A stretch of 64,000 nt of DNA from Corynebacterium urogenitale (GCF_009026825.1 NZ_CP045032.1:1426001-1490000); one strand, 5' to 3'; positions 1-10,464 are shown, counted from the first letter of the stretch. Notes: generated by a model from the sequence alone, not told the origin. Made by a program: numbers and translations.

Positions 1-1074
1 GGCGAGGGTGTCGTCGATATCCCGCGCATCCATGGTGTCGAGGTCGAGGGCGATCGCCCCGGCTCCTTCGAACACCTTCGCCGCACCTCCGGAAGGCGTC
101 AGAGCAATGATTGGCGCCTGCGTGAGCTCGGTATCGGGAAGAACTTCCAGGCGCAAATCAAACACTCGGGCCAAACCGAATGCCTTCTCAATCACAGCGC
201 CAGCACGGCGCGTATGCACATGAACTTTCGCCAGAGACTCACCTGCCTGGGCAATGACTACGCTATTACCAGCGTTGTCCAGGTAATCCCTCAACTCATC
301 CAAGGCCTCTGGCTGATCGGAGTAGTCGAACATAAACATGATCTCGAGTTCATGGTTCGCTCCCACCACGTCAGCATGAGGAGCAGCTGCAGCTTGCGGA
401 GTAGCGTTGGTGGACTCCTCGCTGATTGCGCTGCTGTGAACCTCCTCCGGCTTCCGCACAGCGGTATCACCCGCGTGTTTCAACGTATCTTGCAGTGCCT
501 GCAGAATCACAACAAAACCACGGCCTCCCGCATCCACGACTCCGGCCTTGGCCAGCGCATCCAGTTGGTGAGGTGTGTATTCAAGCGCCTTTTCTGCGGA
601 AGCCAAGGCATGGGATACAACATCGGAAAGGGACTCTTTCCCAGCCTGTGCCCCCTCCGCCGCTGCGCGGAGGACTGTGAGGATCGTCCCTTCGACGGGG
701 TCCGCAATCGACGTTTTCACGAATTCCACGGACTGCTGCAGCATTCTGGCCACAGCCTTGCCGTCCACTGGCCCGCGAGAAGCCGTATCGGCCAACGCGC
801 GAAGCACCTGCGACAACACCATCCCTGAATTCCCACGGGCTCCTCGCACGGCACCGCTGGCTAGCGCAGCCGTCACCGTGGAGGTATCAGTGCCATCAGA
901 TGCTTCCGTGGAGGAGACTGCCTCCGACATTGTGTGGGCCATATTGGAGCCCGTATCGGAATCCGGTATGGGGAAGACGTTGAGGCTATTGATTTCAGCC
1001 TGGCGTTCGCGCAACCCTGCAGCCGCCCGGCGCGCCCATTGAGCGATGAGGGGGCCGTCGAGGTTTTCTTCCAT
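1..1074 (-). CDS. DAK2 domain protein, YloV/FakA-like (3' end outside window)
   Basis: The first 358 codons are visible; the gene runs off the left edge. Near residue 40 it has the motif VFPIPDSDTGSNM, the Mg-ATP-binding signature of the DhaL/DAK2 kinase fold. A second conserved glycine-rich segment, GARGNSGMVLSQ, lies near residue 80. The combination of an N-terminal DAK2 domain with a long C-terminal region is that of YloV/FakA, the ATP-binding subunit of fatty acid kinase in Firmicutes. In actinobacteria the substrate is not settled, so a fatty-acid kinase role is an inference. The start is an ATG at 1072-1074, just upstream of and co-oriented with ung, which ends 10 bases away. Residues beyond the DAK2 domain (about 215 onward) include an Ala-rich linker. 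Confidence 0.88.
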   Translation of the reverse strand, partial: MEENLDGPLIAQWARRAAAGLRERQAEINSLNVFPIPDSDTGSNMAHTMSEAVSSTEASDGTDTSTVTAALASGAVRGARGNSGMVLSQVLRALADTASRGPVDGKAVARMLQQSVEFVKTSIADPVEGTILTVLRAAAEGAQAGKESLSDVVSHALASAEKALEYTPHQLDALAKAGVVDAGGRGFVVILQALQDTLKHAGDTAVRKPEEVHSSAISEESTNATPQAAAAPHADVVGANHELEIMFMFDYSDQPEALDELRDYLDNAGNSVVIAQAGESLAKVHVHTRRAGAVIEKAFGLARVFDLRLEVLPDTELTQAPIIALTPSGGAAKVFEGAGAIALDLDTMDARDIDDTLA

Positions 1075-1084
1075 GCCGCCTAGC

Positions 1085-1885
1085 CTATCGGCTGAGGTCC
1101 CAATCGACAGGATCGGCTCCCCGGTCGACCAGAATCTGATTCACTCTACTGAATGGTTTGGAGCCGAAGAATCCTCTATAAGCACTCAAAGGCGAAGGGT
1201 GCGGGGACATCACACAGCGTTCCTTGCCAATAATTGGAGCCAACTGCTGTGCAGGCCGTCCCCAAAGGATCGCGGCAAACTGCGGATTCTCGGAAATCTG
1301 GCGAACCGCGGCCTCCGTGATCTGCTCCCATCCGCCATTGCGGTGACTTCCAGCTTGGCCAGCTCGGACCGTGAGAACCCGGTTGAGCAGCATCACGCCC
1401 TGGTCCAACCACGGGCTGAGGTCAGCACTCTGGGGCCGTGAAAGCCCTAAGTCTTGCTCGTATTCCGTGAAAATATTGACCAGAGATTTGGGATACGGAA
1501 CACCTTGTGGGAGTTCAGCCGAAAAGGATAAGCCGACTGCGTGCCCTGGCGTCGGATACGGGTCCTGCCCCACGATGAGCACGCGAACCTCGCTCGGAGG
1601 CACACGGAAGGCGCGGAGGATATTCTCCTGCGCCGGAAGGATCCGCTGCCCAGCTTCGGCCTCCGCCAATGCCTTGGCCAGTACGATGTGTACGTGTGGC
1701 AGCTCCCAATCCGGGTGAATCTGAGCCACGAGTTCCTCAGCGCGCCTCTTCACAGCCTCGCTGAACTGCTCCCCTGCCGTGCGCGGTGGCCGTTGCTGAC
1801 TTTGGCTATGTCGGACAGCAGGCTGGACAACGCGGCCTTGTTGAGCCGGACGGTGGTTCGGATTCTGCTCAGAACGAGAAACCAT
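1085..1885 (-). CDS. ung: Uracil-DNA glycosylase
   Basis: Family 1 uracil-DNA glycosylase, which excises uracil from DNA to start base excision repair. The water-activating motif [13 protein letters not shown] carries the catalytic Asp, and the C-terminal motif [13 protein letters not shown] carries the catalytic His; both are intact. I chose the ATG at 1885, whose first base is the last base of the thiL stop codon (TGATG) and which has GGGAG about seven bases upstream, giving 266 aa. An ATG five codons earlier (1900) is possible. The first 45 residues are a Gln/Arg-rich extension not found in the E. coli enzyme. Translation is probably coupled to thiL. Confidence 0.95.
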   Translation of the reverse strand: MVSRSEQNPNHRPAQQGRVVQPAVRHSQSQQRPPRTAGEQFSEAVKRRAEELVAQIHPDWELPHVHIVLAKALAEAEAGQRILPAQENILRAFRVPPSEVRVLIVGQDPYPTPGHAVGLSFSAELPQGVPYPKSLVNIFTEYEQDLGLSRPQSADLSPWLDQGVMLLNRVLTVRAGQAGSHRNGGWEQITEAAVRQISENPQFAAILWGRPAQQLAPIIGKERCVMSPHPSPLSAYRGFFGSKPFSRVNQILVDRGADPVDWDLSR

Positions 1886-2868
1886 CACAGAGACTCCCAT
1901 CCACTGGTATAGGTGGGGCGAACGCCATCGATCGTCACGAATGGAGCGTTCACATCTTCGTTATCGAGGGAACGCACCGTACCGATGGGTCGGTACGCGG
2001 AAGGAAGTCGCGCATCCGTGGTTCCGATCAGGGTGTGATCTTCGCCGCCGGTAAGCACCCATTTCCATGGGTCGATCCCCGTCCTTTCGGCTGCGTGCAG
2101 CAAGCGTTCATCGGGAGCAATCGCCACCCGGTCAAGGTCAATCCGCACTCCGGAGCGTTCCGCTATCGCTGAGAGGTCCGTCACCAGGCCGTCGGAATTG
2201 TCCGTCATGGAACTCGCTCCAGCGGCTCGGGCTGTCGTCCCACGCCCCACGGCCAAACGGGGCGCGCAGTGCCAGGAAACCAATTCCTGCAGGATCTCAT
2301 CATCCTGTGGCACTGCCCTGCGCGACCCGAAGTGCTGGAGAATATCCAGTCCCGCAGCCGAGTAACCGATTGGCCCGGAAGCAATCACGCGGTGGCCAAC
2401 CCCCGCACCATCGAGAGTCAGAGCTGGCGCGGGACCGCCCAATTCCCCCAGCGCAGTCAGAGAGAGCACGAGGTCCTTTGACTTGACGACATCGCCGCCA
2501 ACGAGTTCCGCGCCCCAGGGCATGGCTGCATCATTGATCCCCCTGGCGAGCTCCGTGATGGTCTCGAGGGCAATGTCTCCCGGCGTCGCGATTCCTAAAA
2601 GCAATGCGGTCGGGCGCGCCCCCATTGCTTGAATGTCGGCAAAGTTCTGGGACACTGCCTTGACACCGACCTCGAAGGGCGTGGAGTAGTCGAAAGAGAA
2701 GTGCCGATCCTGCACGAGGATGTCCGTGGTGCACACTTGGCGTGAGTTGGAGGCAGTCGCTTCCAACACGGCGGCGTCATCCCCGTTGAGAGAGCTGGGA
2801 GCGGCAGAGCGGATCGCTGCAATGATTCCAGCCTCGCCTGCTTCCGCCACTGTGCGTGTGCGTTCCAT
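1885..2868 (-). CDS. thiL: Thiamine-monophosphate kinase
   Basis: ThiL phosphorylates thiamine monophosphate to thiamine diphosphate, the last step of cofactor synthesis. The 327-aa protein has the N-terminal NGDDAAV metal/ATP motif of the PurM/ThiL fold and the [13 protein letters not shown] segment typical of ThiL. The length is normal for the family. The ATG at 2868 has a good GAAGGA ribosome site six bases upstream. Its stop overlaps the ung start by one base, so thiL, ung and probably the DAK2 gene form one operon. It is divergent from the DUF3515 gene, with 65 bases between them. Confidence 0.94.
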   Translation of the reverse strand: MERTRTVAEAGEAGIIAAIRSAAPSSLNGDDAAVLEATASNSRQVCTTDILVQDRHFSFDYSTPFEVGVKAVSQNFADIQAMGARPTALLLGIATPGDIALETITELARGINDAAMPWGAELVGGDVVKSKDLVLSLTALGELGGPAPALTLDGAGVGHRVIASGPIGYSAAGLDILQHFGSRRAVPQDDEILQELVSWHCAPRLAVGRGTTARAAGASSMTDNSDGLVTDLSAIAERSGVRIDLDRVAIAPDERLLHAAERTGIDPWKWVLTGGEDHTLIGTTDARLPSAYRPIGTVRSLDNEDVNAPFVTIDGVRPTYTSGWESL

Positions 2869-2933
2869 CGATGTCCTTCGTGTCTTCAGCGATGTGTTTT
2901 GCTCTGTCTCGGCGGTTACTAAGATGATGAGCC

Positions 2934-3896
2934 ATGACCAATTCGGCCGCCGCTCCAGACTCAGACAAGAATACCCCGCGCGCGTTCATCGTTCTCTCTT
3001 TAGTACTAGCGGTGATCTTCGTTGGCGCCGTACTGGCGGGCGCGAGGATCATGATGCAGCGCGAGTCAATGACTCCTGTGTCGATGGGCCCTGTTGATGC
3101 CCCTGAGGCCGAATCCACCACGTGCTCCGAATACGTCGGCGCATTGCCGGAAAAGTTTGAAGGTTTTCGGCAAGTTGAGGTGATGGAGCCCGCACCTGCC
3201 GGTGCCACTGCCTACCGCGATAATTCTGGCGAGGAACTCACTGTTCGGTGTGGGGTACGCCTACCCGACCAGTACACGGTGCTGTCTGCCGCCGTCGAAG
3301 CGGGAGGTACCGACTGGTTCCAGGTTCGAGATGAGACGCCGGGATCAGACATGCGAACCTGGTACTCCGTCAGCGCTACTCCGACAATCGCTGTCACGAC
3401 CTCCGTGGCTGCCGGAGAGGAAGCAGCGGATCTCACCGCACTAGGTGAGCCAGCCGCAATGTTCTCCGGTCAAGCGATCGAACCGCACCCCTACCCTCTG
3501 TCTGACATTGCACTGGCCAATAACAACCCCAGTGCAAGCGTGTGCAAGCAATTCCTCGCTGCCCTGCCAGACGAATTTGAAGGGTACACAGCCACAGAAC
3601 GTCAGGACGCACCCTCACAATCCGCCACGTACTTAAGTTCCGAGGGCGCGGAGCCTGTGGTTGTGCGCTGCGGTGTCCAGATGCCACAGAGCTACGAGCC
3701 TGGCGAAAAGATTTCCCAAGTCGACGATGTCGCTTGGTTCGCGGACACATCCCTGTCCTCTGGATCCACAGCTGGCGTGTGGTATGCCCTGAGCCACGAG
3801 CAGATCGTAGCTGTCTCCATGCCCACCGGCGCTGGAAACACGGTGATTAGCGGTATCACCAGCGCTATCGAGAAAACGATGGAAAAGAAGAACTAA
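2934..3896 (+). CDS. Membrane-anchored DUF3515 protein with two tandem copies of the domain
   Basis: A 320-aa protein with one N-terminal membrane helix (about residues 17-39) and an extracytoplasmic remainder. The outside part contains the DUF3515 unit twice. Copy 1 starts near residue 62 (CSEYVGALPEKFEGF) and contains RCGVRLPDQY. Copy 2 starts near residue 201 (CKQFLAALPDEFEGY) and contains RCGVQMPQSY. Each copy has two cysteines, probably a disulfide. DUF3515 has no established function; in corynebacteria it sits between ddl and thiL as here. Members I know are about half this length, so the duplication is unusual. The stop overlaps that of the convergent ddl by four bases. Confidence 0.82.
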   Translation: MTNSAAAPDSDKNTPRAFIVLSLVLAVIFVGAVLAGARIMMQRESMTPVSMGPVDAPEAESTTCSEYVGALPEKFEGFRQVEVMEPAPAGATAYRDNSGEELTVRCGVRLPDQYTVLSAAVEAGGTDWFQVRDETPGSDMRTWYSVSATPTIAVTTSVAAGEEAADLTALGEPAAMFSGQAIEPHPYPLSDIALANNNPSASVCKQFLAALPDEFEGYTATERQDAPSQSATYLSSEGAEPVVVRCGVQMPQSYEPGEKISQVDDVAWFADTSLSSGSTAGVWYALSHEQIVAVSMPTGAGNTVISGITSAIEKTMEKKN

Positions 3897-5041
3897 CTCG
3901 CCAGCGCCCGCTCCACCAGGATCGTGAGCAGTTCTGCATACTCCACACCGGAGGCCTGGAACATCTGCGGGTACATGGAGATGGGTGTGAAGCCTGGCAT
4001 GGTGTTGATCTCGTTGAACACCGGCCCCTTATCGGTCGCGAAGAAATCCACGCGAGCAAGCCCTTCGCAACCCAGCGCCTCGAAAGTCGCCACAGACCAG
4101 TCGCGAATGGACTGAATCATGCTCTCCTCGAGAGGAGCTGGGATGGTGGCCGATACTGTGTCGTCGACATACTTGGCGTCGAATCCATAAAATCCCTCGT
4201 CCCCATCCTCGGTGCCCTCGAGCATCGCAGGAACGGAAGCAACGAGATCCCCGGCGGGGCGTTGCAGCACGCCGCACTCAACCTCGCGACCATGAATCAT
4301 CGCCTCAATGATCGCCTTATCGTCGTTATTGAAGGCCTCCTTGAGCGCCAGAGGCAGATCCTCCCATGAAGTGACCTTAGAAATGCCGATCGATGAACCG
4401 CCACGAGCAGGCTTGACGAATACGGGAAGGCCGAGGCGAGATTGCTCCTCCTCGGTGAGATCTCGTGGCTCCGTCAGCACGAGCTCGGGCGTTACCGGGA
4501 TACCAGCCTCACGGGCCAACTTCTTGGTGAACACCTTATCCATACCTACAGCGGAGGACAGCACACCATTGCCCACATAGGGAACGCCGGTGAGATCTAG
4601 GAGCCCCTGAATGGTCCCGTCCTCACCATTCATTCCATGCAGCACGGGGAAAACCACATCCACCTGGGCATAGACCTCCCCCACACGAGGACCAGCGACA
4701 TAACGGAACTCGCCTCGGCGCCCGCCCAAGGTCGGCTGAACGTGCTCACCAGTGTCATCAACAGACGGCATGCGCGAACCATCGGCCTTCAAACTCTCAA
4801 TGAGCGCCGAGAGTTCCAGAGAATTCGGTACCCACGCCCCATCGTGAGTGATTCCGATGGGCACAATGTTGAACCGCTGTGGATCGAGATGCGCCATGAT
4901 GGCACCAGCTGAGATGCACGACACGGAGTGCTCGGTCGATTGGCCACCATAGATCACGGCCACAGTTACTCGATCAGCGGCGCTTGGTGCGACCGCGGAT
5001 GCTGTAGGGGTACTTACTGAGGAAGACGCAGGATTAGTCAC
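3893..5041 (-). CDS. ddl: D-alanine--D-alanine ligase
   Basis: Cytoplasmic ATP-grasp enzyme that joins two D-alanines for peptidoglycan precursor synthesis. The 382-aa protein shows the N-terminal VIYGGQSTEHSVS motif, the glycine-rich ATP loop KPARGGSSIGISK and the C-terminal metal/substrate site NEINTMPGFTPISMYP. The length is near that of other actinobacterial Ddl proteins. The start is a GTG preceded by a GGGGG-type ribosome site. A stretch of about 23 Ser/Ala/Thr/Pro-rich residues precedes the catalytic fold and may mean the true start is further in. gpsA ends 19 bases upstream, so the two are probably co-transcribed. Confidence 0.95.
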   Translation of the reverse strand: MTNPASSSVSTPTASAVAPSAADRVTVAVIYGGQSTEHSVSCISAGAIMAHLDPQRFNIVPIGITHDGAWVPNSLELSALIESLKADGSRMPSVDDTGEHVQPTLGGRRGEFRYVAGPRVGEVYAQVDVVFPVLHGMNGEDGTIQGLLDLTGVPYVGNGVLSSAVGMDKVFTKKLAREAGIPVTPELVLTEPRDLTEEEQSRLGLPVFVKPARGGSSIGISKVTSWEDLPLALKEAFNNDDKAIIEAMIHGREVECGVLQRPAGDLVASVPAMLEGTEDGDEGFYGFDAKYVDDTVSATIPAPLEESMIQSIRDWSVATFEALGCEGLARVDFFATDKGPVFNEINTMPGFTPISMYPQMFQASGVEYAELLTILVERALAS

Positions 5042-5060
5042 GGCCCCCTAGTCTAGTGCG

Positions 5061-6062
5061 CTACAACTCCGACTTCCGTGAGCGACCCAGCAGACGCTGG
5101 AGCACACTCTGGGCTGTCGCACCCTTGTGGCACACATCCACCACCGCGTCGGTAATCGGCATCTCCACGCCCGCGTCCCGGGCGAGTTCAGAGACTGAAA
5201 GGCTGGAGATCACACCTTCGGCAACCTGGCCCTTTGTCGCCTCCGCGGCCTCCTCCACCGACGCCCCATTCGCCAGGTGCAAGCCGAAAGTGCGGTTGCG
5301 GGACAACGACGAAGTACACGTGGCCACCAAATCACCCATGCCAGCCAGCCCAGCGAGTGTGCGCTGATCTCCCCCGAGCTGGAGGGCAAGACGGGTAGTT
5401 TCCGCCAAACCGCGGGTAATCAGGGTGGCCGCGGTATTGTCACCGAACCCCAGGCCAGCGGAGATACCCGCAGCCAGAGCGATAACGTTCTTGCACGTGC
5501 CGGCTATCTCGCAGCCCACGACGTCCGTATTGGTATAAGGCCGCAGGTACGGCGCGGCCACCGCCGCCTGGATCAACTGTGCACGGTCCATGTTCTCGCA
5601 TGCGACGACAGTGGCCGCCGGCTGCCCAGCGGCGATCTCCTTCGCCAGGTTCGGTCCGGTGAGCACGGCCACGCGCTCGGTATCGGCCCCGCTCACCTCC
5701 GCGATGACCTGGCTCATGCGCATGCCCGTAGAGTGCTCGATACCCTTTGCCAAGCTGACCAGTGCTGCGTCGGACGGGATAAGATCACGCCAGCGTTCTA
5801 AATTGCCGCGCAAAGTCTGCGACGGCACACCGAGCACGACGATCTCGGCGCCACTGAGGGCTTCCTCTGGGTCCGACGTGCCGTAGATTGCCTCCGGCAA
5901 AGCGATATCCCCAAGGTAAGCAGAGTTGCGGTGGTCCTCGCGAATTTCGGCGGCAACTTCCTCCCGGCGAGCCCAGAGAGAAACCTGGTTGCCAGCATCT
6001 GCAAAAGCTTTGGACACCGTCGTGCCCCAGGAACCGGCACCCATCACTGCAACCTGAACCAT
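5061..6062 (-). CDS. gpsA: Glycerol-3-phosphate dehydrogenase [NAD(P)+]
   Basis: GpsA reduces dihydroxyacetone phosphate to sn-glycerol-3-phosphate for phospholipid synthesis. The 333-aa protein starts with the Rossmann motif [18 protein letters not shown]. It contains the catalytic lysine region [20 protein letters not shown]. The length is typical. The ATG at 6062 follows AGGAG by five bases. It is the first gene of a probable gpsA-ddl operon and divergent from the Nudix gene. Confidence 0.96.
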   Translation of the reverse strand: MVQVAVMGAGSWGTTVSKAFADAGNQVSLWARREEVAAEIREDHRNSAYLGDIALPEAIYGTSDPEEALSGAEIVVLGVPSQTLRGNLERWRDLIPSDAALVSLAKGIEHSTGMRMSQVIAEVSGADTERVAVLTGPNLAKEIAAGQPAATVVACENMDRAQLIQAAVAAPYLRPYTNTDVVGCEIAGTCKNVIALAAGISAGLGFGDNTAATLITRGLAETTRLALQLGGDQRTLAGLAGMGDLVATCTSSLSRNRTFGLHLANGASVEEAAEATKGQVAEGVISSLSVSELARDAGVEMPITDAVVDVCHKGATAQSVLQRLLGRSRKSEL

Positions 6063-6302
6063 TCTGCTCCTACCTCTGTTCTTCTCTTCCTCGTCACCAT
6101 CGAATCAGCAACTTGTGCTGCGCTCGTGCGACTCCGAGCCGTGCGTTACGATGATGTGGATGATATTCGCACACCTAGCTGGTGACGCGCAGGACACGTT
6201 CAAGGACTCACCCCGGCCACGATTTCACCAGCCCAGCGTGCCGTTCATTAATCTCCTATCAAACTATTGAACCAAAAATTGCATTCGCGAGGTAAAAGAC
6301 CT

Positions 6303-7334
6303 GTGATCTCCCACACCGGTATCGGCGACCTGTCCACGTCCCTGGCACTGTCCCACCACGGCAAGGGCCACATCAGCCGCATCGGCTCCGGCCCGGCACA
6401 GGAGTTCGCACGTCCAACGTTCGCTTCGGGTGCTGTCTTGTGGCGTCGTCCCGACGGGCAGCCTGCCAACAAAGGAGAAGGGCGCGTCGATGCCGAGCGC
6501 ATGGAGATCGCCATCGTCCACCGCCCGCACTACGACGATTGGTCACTGCCTAAAGGCAAAGTTGACCCGGGCGAAAACCTCGCTGGCACCGCAATCCGCG
6601 AAATCAAGGAAGAAACGGGCCTGGATGCCACGCTCGGCTGGCTGCTGGGCTACGTCCACTACCCCGTAGGCTCCCGTACGAAGGTCGTCTACTACTGGAC
6701 AGCAGAGGTCGTCTCTGGGAATTTCGAAGAGAATAACGAAGTTGACGAGCTGCGCTGGGTCAGCTTCGACGAGGCTGCAGAACTGCTCAGTTACGACGTG
6801 GATCGGGACGTTATCCGCGCCGCAGAAAGCCTGTTGGCGCTCGGATGCAACCGCCGCGTACTCTACGTCCGCCACGGCAAAGCGCACGACCGCCAAGGAT
6901 GGGCCGGTGACGATAATCTGCGCCCACTGAAGAAGAAGGGGCGCCGCCAATCGGAGATGCTCGTCTCACAACTGGAGGGCTACCGCCCGCTCAACCTGTC
7001 CTCCGCGGCCCCTGAGCGCTGCATCCACACCGCCACCCCAACTTCCCAGGACCTCGAACTGGAGTTGAAGGTCGACGCACGCCTCGGCGATGAAGGCTGG
7101 TCGGAGAGCTCGGAGGTGGCGCTCGATGCTTTCCACGAGGCCACGACCTTCCCTGTGTCCGCCATTGTCGCCCAAGGAACCGTCATTCCAGGGGTGATCG
7201 CCAAACTCGCCGCCGACGCACAGATCGAAATTGAGGATATGCGCGTCAAGAAGTCCAGCGTGTGGGTGCTGCACTTCAAGGGCGACGAGCTGCTGGGACT
7301 GGATTATCTGGCCAGCCCGCTACCAGTGAAATAA
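6303..7334 (+). CDS. Nudix hydrolase fused to a histidine phosphatase domain (MutT1-like)
   Basis: Two-domain protein. The N-terminal Nudix domain carries a complete Nudix box (GKVDPGENLAGTAIREIKEE followed by TG). The C-terminal half starts with LYVRHGKAHDR, the RHG motif of the histidine phosphatase superfamily. The arrangement matches mycobacterial MutT1, which hydrolyses 8-oxo-(d)GTP and diadenosine polyphosphates; that activity is inferred. I prefer the GTG at 6303, which has GAGG about ten bases upstream (343 aa). A TTG at 6267 would add twelve residues and lacks a ribosome site. The roughly 240-base gap to gpsA must contain both divergent promoters; no other feature is evident there. 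Confidence 0.88.
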   Translation: MISHTGIGDLSTSLALSHHGKGHISRIGSGPAQEFARPTFASGAVLWRRPDGQPANKGEGRVDAERMEIAIVHRPHYDDWSLPKGKVDPGENLAGTAIREIKEETGLDATLGWLLGYVHYPVGSRTKVVYYWTAEVVSGNFEENNEVDELRWVSFDEAAELLSYDVDRDVIRAAESLLALGCNRRVLYVRHGKAHDRQGWAGDDNLRPLKKKGRRQSEMLVSQLEGYRPLNLSSAAPERCIHTATPTSQDLELELKVDARLGDEGWSESSEVALDAFHEATTFPVSAIVAQGTVIPGVIAKLAADAQIEIEDMRVKKSSVWVLHFKGDELLGLDYLASPLPVK

Positions 7335-7372
7335 CCGCTGCCCCGTCGGCGCTGGCTAATAATTACGGATAG

Positions 7373-7969
7373 CTACTGCGCCTCAAGAGTCTGAGGCTTG
7401 AAGGATGGGCGCTGGGATTCGTAGGTGTTGATGGCCTCCTCGTCACGCAGCGTCAGTCCGATGTCATCCAACCCCTCCATGAGGCGCCAGCGGGTGTAAT
7501 CATCGACCTCGATCTGGAAGGTGTGGGTGCCGAGGGTCGCTGTGCGCTCCTCCAGATTGACGGTCATCTTCGCACCGGGCTCCTGCTCCAGCAGCTTCCA
7601 GATCAGTTCGATGTCGGCCTGATCCAGCTTTGCGGCCAGCAGGCCGGCCTTGCCCGAGTTGCCGCGGAAAATATCCGCAAAACGGCTGGAGAGGACGACG
7701 CGGAAGCCATAATCCATCAGCGCCCACACCGCATGTTCACGTGAGGAACCAGTGCCAAAGTCCGGCCCTGCAACGAGGACGGAAGCATTTTTGAAAGGCT
7801 CCTGGTTGAGGACAAAGTTATCGTCCTTGCGCCACGCGGCGAACAAACCGTCTTCGAAGCCTGTGCGTGTGACGCGCTTGAGGTAGACGGCGGGAATGAT
7901 TTGGTCTGTATCCACATTGGAGCGGGTCAGCGGGGCAGCCACACCGGTGTGAGTGGTGAACTTTTCCAT
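7373..7969 (-). CDS. leuD: 3-isopropylmalate dehydratase small subunit
   Basis: LeuD, 198 aa, is the swivel-domain partner of LeuC in the isomerisation of 2- to 3-isopropylmalate in leucine synthesis. The segments [19 protein letters not shown] and [17 protein letters not shown] are the substrate-recognition and conserved small-subunit motifs. The ATG at 7969 has GGAGAAA upstream. It lies 64 bases downstream of leuC on the same strand, as in most actinobacteria, so they form one operon. Confidence 0.97.
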   Translation of the reverse strand: MEKFTTHTGVAAPLTRSNVDTDQIIPAVYLKRVTRTGFEDGLFAAWRKDDNFVLNQEPFKNASVLVAGPDFGTGSSREHAVWALMDYGFRVVLSSRFADIFRGNSGKAGLLAAKLDQADIELIWKLLEQEPGAKMTVNLEERTATLGTHTFQIEVDDYTRWRLMEGLDDIGLTLRDEEAINTYESQRPSFKPQTLEAQ

Positions 7970-8033
7970 GATTGAGAGTTTCTCCTTGGCTCAGTACGTG
8001 ATCAACGGGTTAGTGATCAGGTGCGGTCTCGGG

Positions 8034-9476
8034 TTAAGCGTTCGCGGTGGCTGGCTCTAGGTCCGCCGGTGAAGACAGCGTGCCACGAATGGCGGTCGCT
8101 GCCGCGACTGGTGGGGACACAAGGTGGGTGCGCGACCCCTTACCCTGGCGGCCTTCGAAGTTGCGGTTAGAGGTGGAGGCAGAACGCTCGCCTGGATTCA
8201 ACTGGTCCGGATTCATGCCCAAGCACATCGAACAACCAGCAGTGCGCCACTCGGCACCGGCTTCCTCGAAAATCTTGTCTAGGCCCTCTTCCTCTGCCTG
8301 CATCTTCACGCGTGCGGAAGACGGAACTACGAGCATCCGTACTCCCTCGGCGACCTTGTGGCCCTTGAGAACCTCCGCGGCAACGCGCAGATCCTCAATG
8401 CGGGAGTTCGTGCAGGATCCGAGGAAGACGGTGTCGATCTTCACGTCACGCAGTGGAGTACCTGGGGTGAGGTCCATGTATTCCAGGGCACGCTCGGCCG
8501 CCGCCCGGGAGTTGTCATCAGTGAAGTCCTCTGGGAATGGAACGTTCTCCCCCAGTGGCAGACCCTGGCCGGGGTTGGTGCCCCAGGTGACGAATGGGGT
8601 GAGCGCGGAGCCATCGATATGAACGACAGTGTCGAACTCTGCGTCATCATCGGTACGCAGGGACTTCCAGTACTCAACGGCAGCATCCCAGTCGGCACCC
8701 TGCGGAGCGTGCGGACGGTCCTTGACGTATTCAAAGGTGGTCTCATCTGGGGCGATCATGCCAGCACGAGCGCCTGCCTCGATGGACATGTTGCACATGG
8801 TCATGCGAGCTTCCATTGACAGCTTCTGGATGGCCTCGCCGCGGTACTCGATGATGTGCCCCTGGCCTCCGCCGGTACCGATTTTCGCAATGATGGCGAG
8901 AATGAGGTCCTTCGAGGTCACACCCGGTTGCAGCTCACCGGATACCTCGATGGCCATAGTTTTGAACGGCTTCAGTGGCAGAGTTTGGGTTGCCAGCACG
9001 TGCTCAACCTCGGAGGTGCCGATTCCCATGGCAATGGAGCCGAATGCACCGTGGGTGGAGGTGTGGGAATCACCGCAGACGACGGTCATGCCCGGCTGGG
9101 TCAGGCCCAGCTGTGGGCCAACAGTATGGACGATGCCCTGCTCGATGTCACCCATGGAGTGCAGACGGATACCGAACTCCTTGGCATTATCACGGAGGGT
9201 GGACACCTGCAGGCGGGATGTCGGCTCTTGGATCTCCAACAGGTTACCGCTGGAAACACCAATCGTCGGGACGTTGTGATCCTCAGTAGCAATGGTGAGA
9301 TCTGGGCGTCGAACGGAACGGCCGGCCTGACGCAATCCGTCAAATGCCTGCGGGGAGGTTACTTCGTGGACGAGGTGGAGGTCGATGTACAGCAGATCAG
9401 GGCCGCCATCCTTGCCTTTGGCCACAACGTGGTCGCGCCACACCTTCTCTGCGAGGGTCAATGGCTTGTTCGTCAC
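8034..9476 (-). CDS. leuC: 3-isopropylmalate dehydratase large subunit
   Basis: LeuC, 480 aa, an aconitase-type [4Fe-4S] enzyme subunit. The cluster ligands are visible in [12 protein letters not shown] (one Cys) and [16 protein letters not shown] (two Cys). The [12 protein letters not shown] segment is the conserved aconitase motif. The start is a GTG with GAGGAG six to seven bases upstream. The gene is divergent from the IclR regulator, with 185 bases between, which hold a dyad likely to be the regulator's operator. Leucine-linked regulation by that protein is the family expectation. Confidence 0.97.
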   Translation of the reverse strand: MTNKPLTLAEKVWRDHVVAKGKDGGPDLLYIDLHLVHEVTSPQAFDGLRQAGRSVRRPDLTIATEDHNVPTIGVSSGNLLEIQEPTSRLQVSTLRDNAKEFGIRLHSMGDIEQGIVHTVGPQLGLTQPGMTVVCGDSHTSTHGAFGSIAMGIGTSEVEHVLATQTLPLKPFKTMAIEVSGELQPGVTSKDLILAIIAKIGTGGGQGHIIEYRGEAIQKLSMEARMTMCNMSIEAGARAGMIAPDETTFEYVKDRPHAPQGADWDAAVEYWKSLRTDDDAEFDTVVHIDGSALTPFVTWGTNPGQGLPLGENVPFPEDFTDDNSRAAAERALEYMDLTPGTPLRDVKIDTVFLGSCTNSRIEDLRVAAEVLKGHKVAEGVRMLVVPSSARVKMQAEEEGLDKIFEEAGAEWRTAGCSMCLGMNPDQLNPGERSASTSNRNFEGRQGKGSRTHLVSPPVAAATAIRGTLSSPADLEPATANA

Positions 9477-9629
9477 GATTTCTCCTCAATTTCCCAAAGT
9501 GTTGCTTTGGGGCGTTGTCGTCGGGTCAGTTGTCGTCTCAGCTAATCAATGAGCGTCGATGAGCTGCGCCGCGGATCGGTGTGCGGCTCGAGCGAGATTA
9601 ACTGTGATTTTAGTTGTCACTAGTAGTTT

Positions 9630-9646
9630 ATTCCACTGGATGGAAT
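9630..9646. promoter_or_regulatory. Inverted repeat between leuC and ltbR, probable LtbR operator
   Basis: ATTCCA-N5-TGGAAT is a perfect 6+6 dyad, flanked further out by ACTA (9619-9622) and TAGT (9650-9653). It overlaps the position where an ltbR promoter must lie: TATAGT at 9648-9653 looks like a -10 hexamer. IclR regulators usually bind such dyads in the divergent intergenic region and repress both genes. Binding is inferred, not shown. Confidence 0.55.
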
Positions 9647-9661
9647 GTATAGTATCAAAAT

Positions 9662-10384
9662 ATGGGACAAAACAAGGAAGTGCCAGCAACGAGCGGGATC
9701 CAAGTTCTCGATCGCGCGATCTTTATCCTCTCGGTTATCGCCGCTGAACCTCGTAACCTCGCCGAACTCTGCGAGATCACCGGCTTACCTCGTGCAACAG
9801 CGCACCGCATTGCCGTCGCCTTGGAAAAGCACCGCCTGATCGAGCGCACGCCCGAAAGTCAATGGACGGCAGGTCCCGCGTTGGCCGAGCTCGCACCACA
9901 GTCTAATAACCGACTGGAGGACGCCGCCGACTACGTCCTGCCACAGCTCATGCAACAGACCAACGAGTCGGTACAGCTTTACCGCCTGTCCGGCATGGAA
10001 CGCGTGTGCATCGCCAATGCCGAACCCCTCGCCGGCCTGCGCGACACGGTCCCCGTCGGCACTCACATGACATTGGAGGCCGGCAGTGCCGCCAAGGTCC
10101 TCGTCGCGTTCAGCTCCCCCAGCCTACAGAAGGAGGTCCTCCCCACCGCTGCATATTCCGCTGCTGAACTGGCTCAGGTCGTTGAGGCCGGCGTGTCGCA
10201 GTCACATGCGGAGCGTGACCCTTCCCTTGCTTCCGCTTCCGTCCCCGTGTTCGACGCCACCGGCAACCTCATCGCCGCCCTCTCCATCTCCGGCCCCGCC
10301 GACCGCATTGGCCCTGCAGCTGCTGTTAAGTTCGGCGATAAGCTCAAGGCCGCAGCCAAGGAGTTGGAACAGCATCTGGCTTAG
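9662..10384 (+). CDS. ltbR: IclR-family regulator of leuCD (LtbR-type)
   Basis: A 240-aa IclR-family protein. The N-terminal winged helix-turn-helix includes LAELCEITGLPRATAHRIAV (about residues 32-51). It is followed by the effector-binding domain with the conserved VPVGTHMTLEAGSAAKVL stretch. Position and orientation, divergent from leuCD, are those of C. glutamicum LtbR, which represses leuB and leuCD. No ribosome site precedes the ATG, and the -10-like TATAGT ends eight bases before it, so the mRNA is probably leaderless. The leucine-linked role is inferred from context. Confidence 0.88.
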   Translation: MGQNKEVPATSGIQVLDRAIFILSVIAAEPRNLAELCEITGLPRATAHRIAVALEKHRLIERTPESQWTAGPALAELAPQSNNRLEDAADYVLPQLMQQTNESVQLYRLSGMERVCIANAEPLAGLRDTVPVGTHMTLEAGSAAKVLVAFSSPSLQKEVLPTAAYSAAELAQVVEAGVSQSHAERDPSLASASVPVFDATGNLIAALSISGPADRIGPAAAVKFGDKLKAAAKELEQHLA

Positions 10385-10464
10385 CGGCCGACAATGTCCC
10401 AAAAAGCCCGCACGCACCACACCGCCGGTTCGCGACCCGCGCCGCCCGCCGGATGCCACCCACC

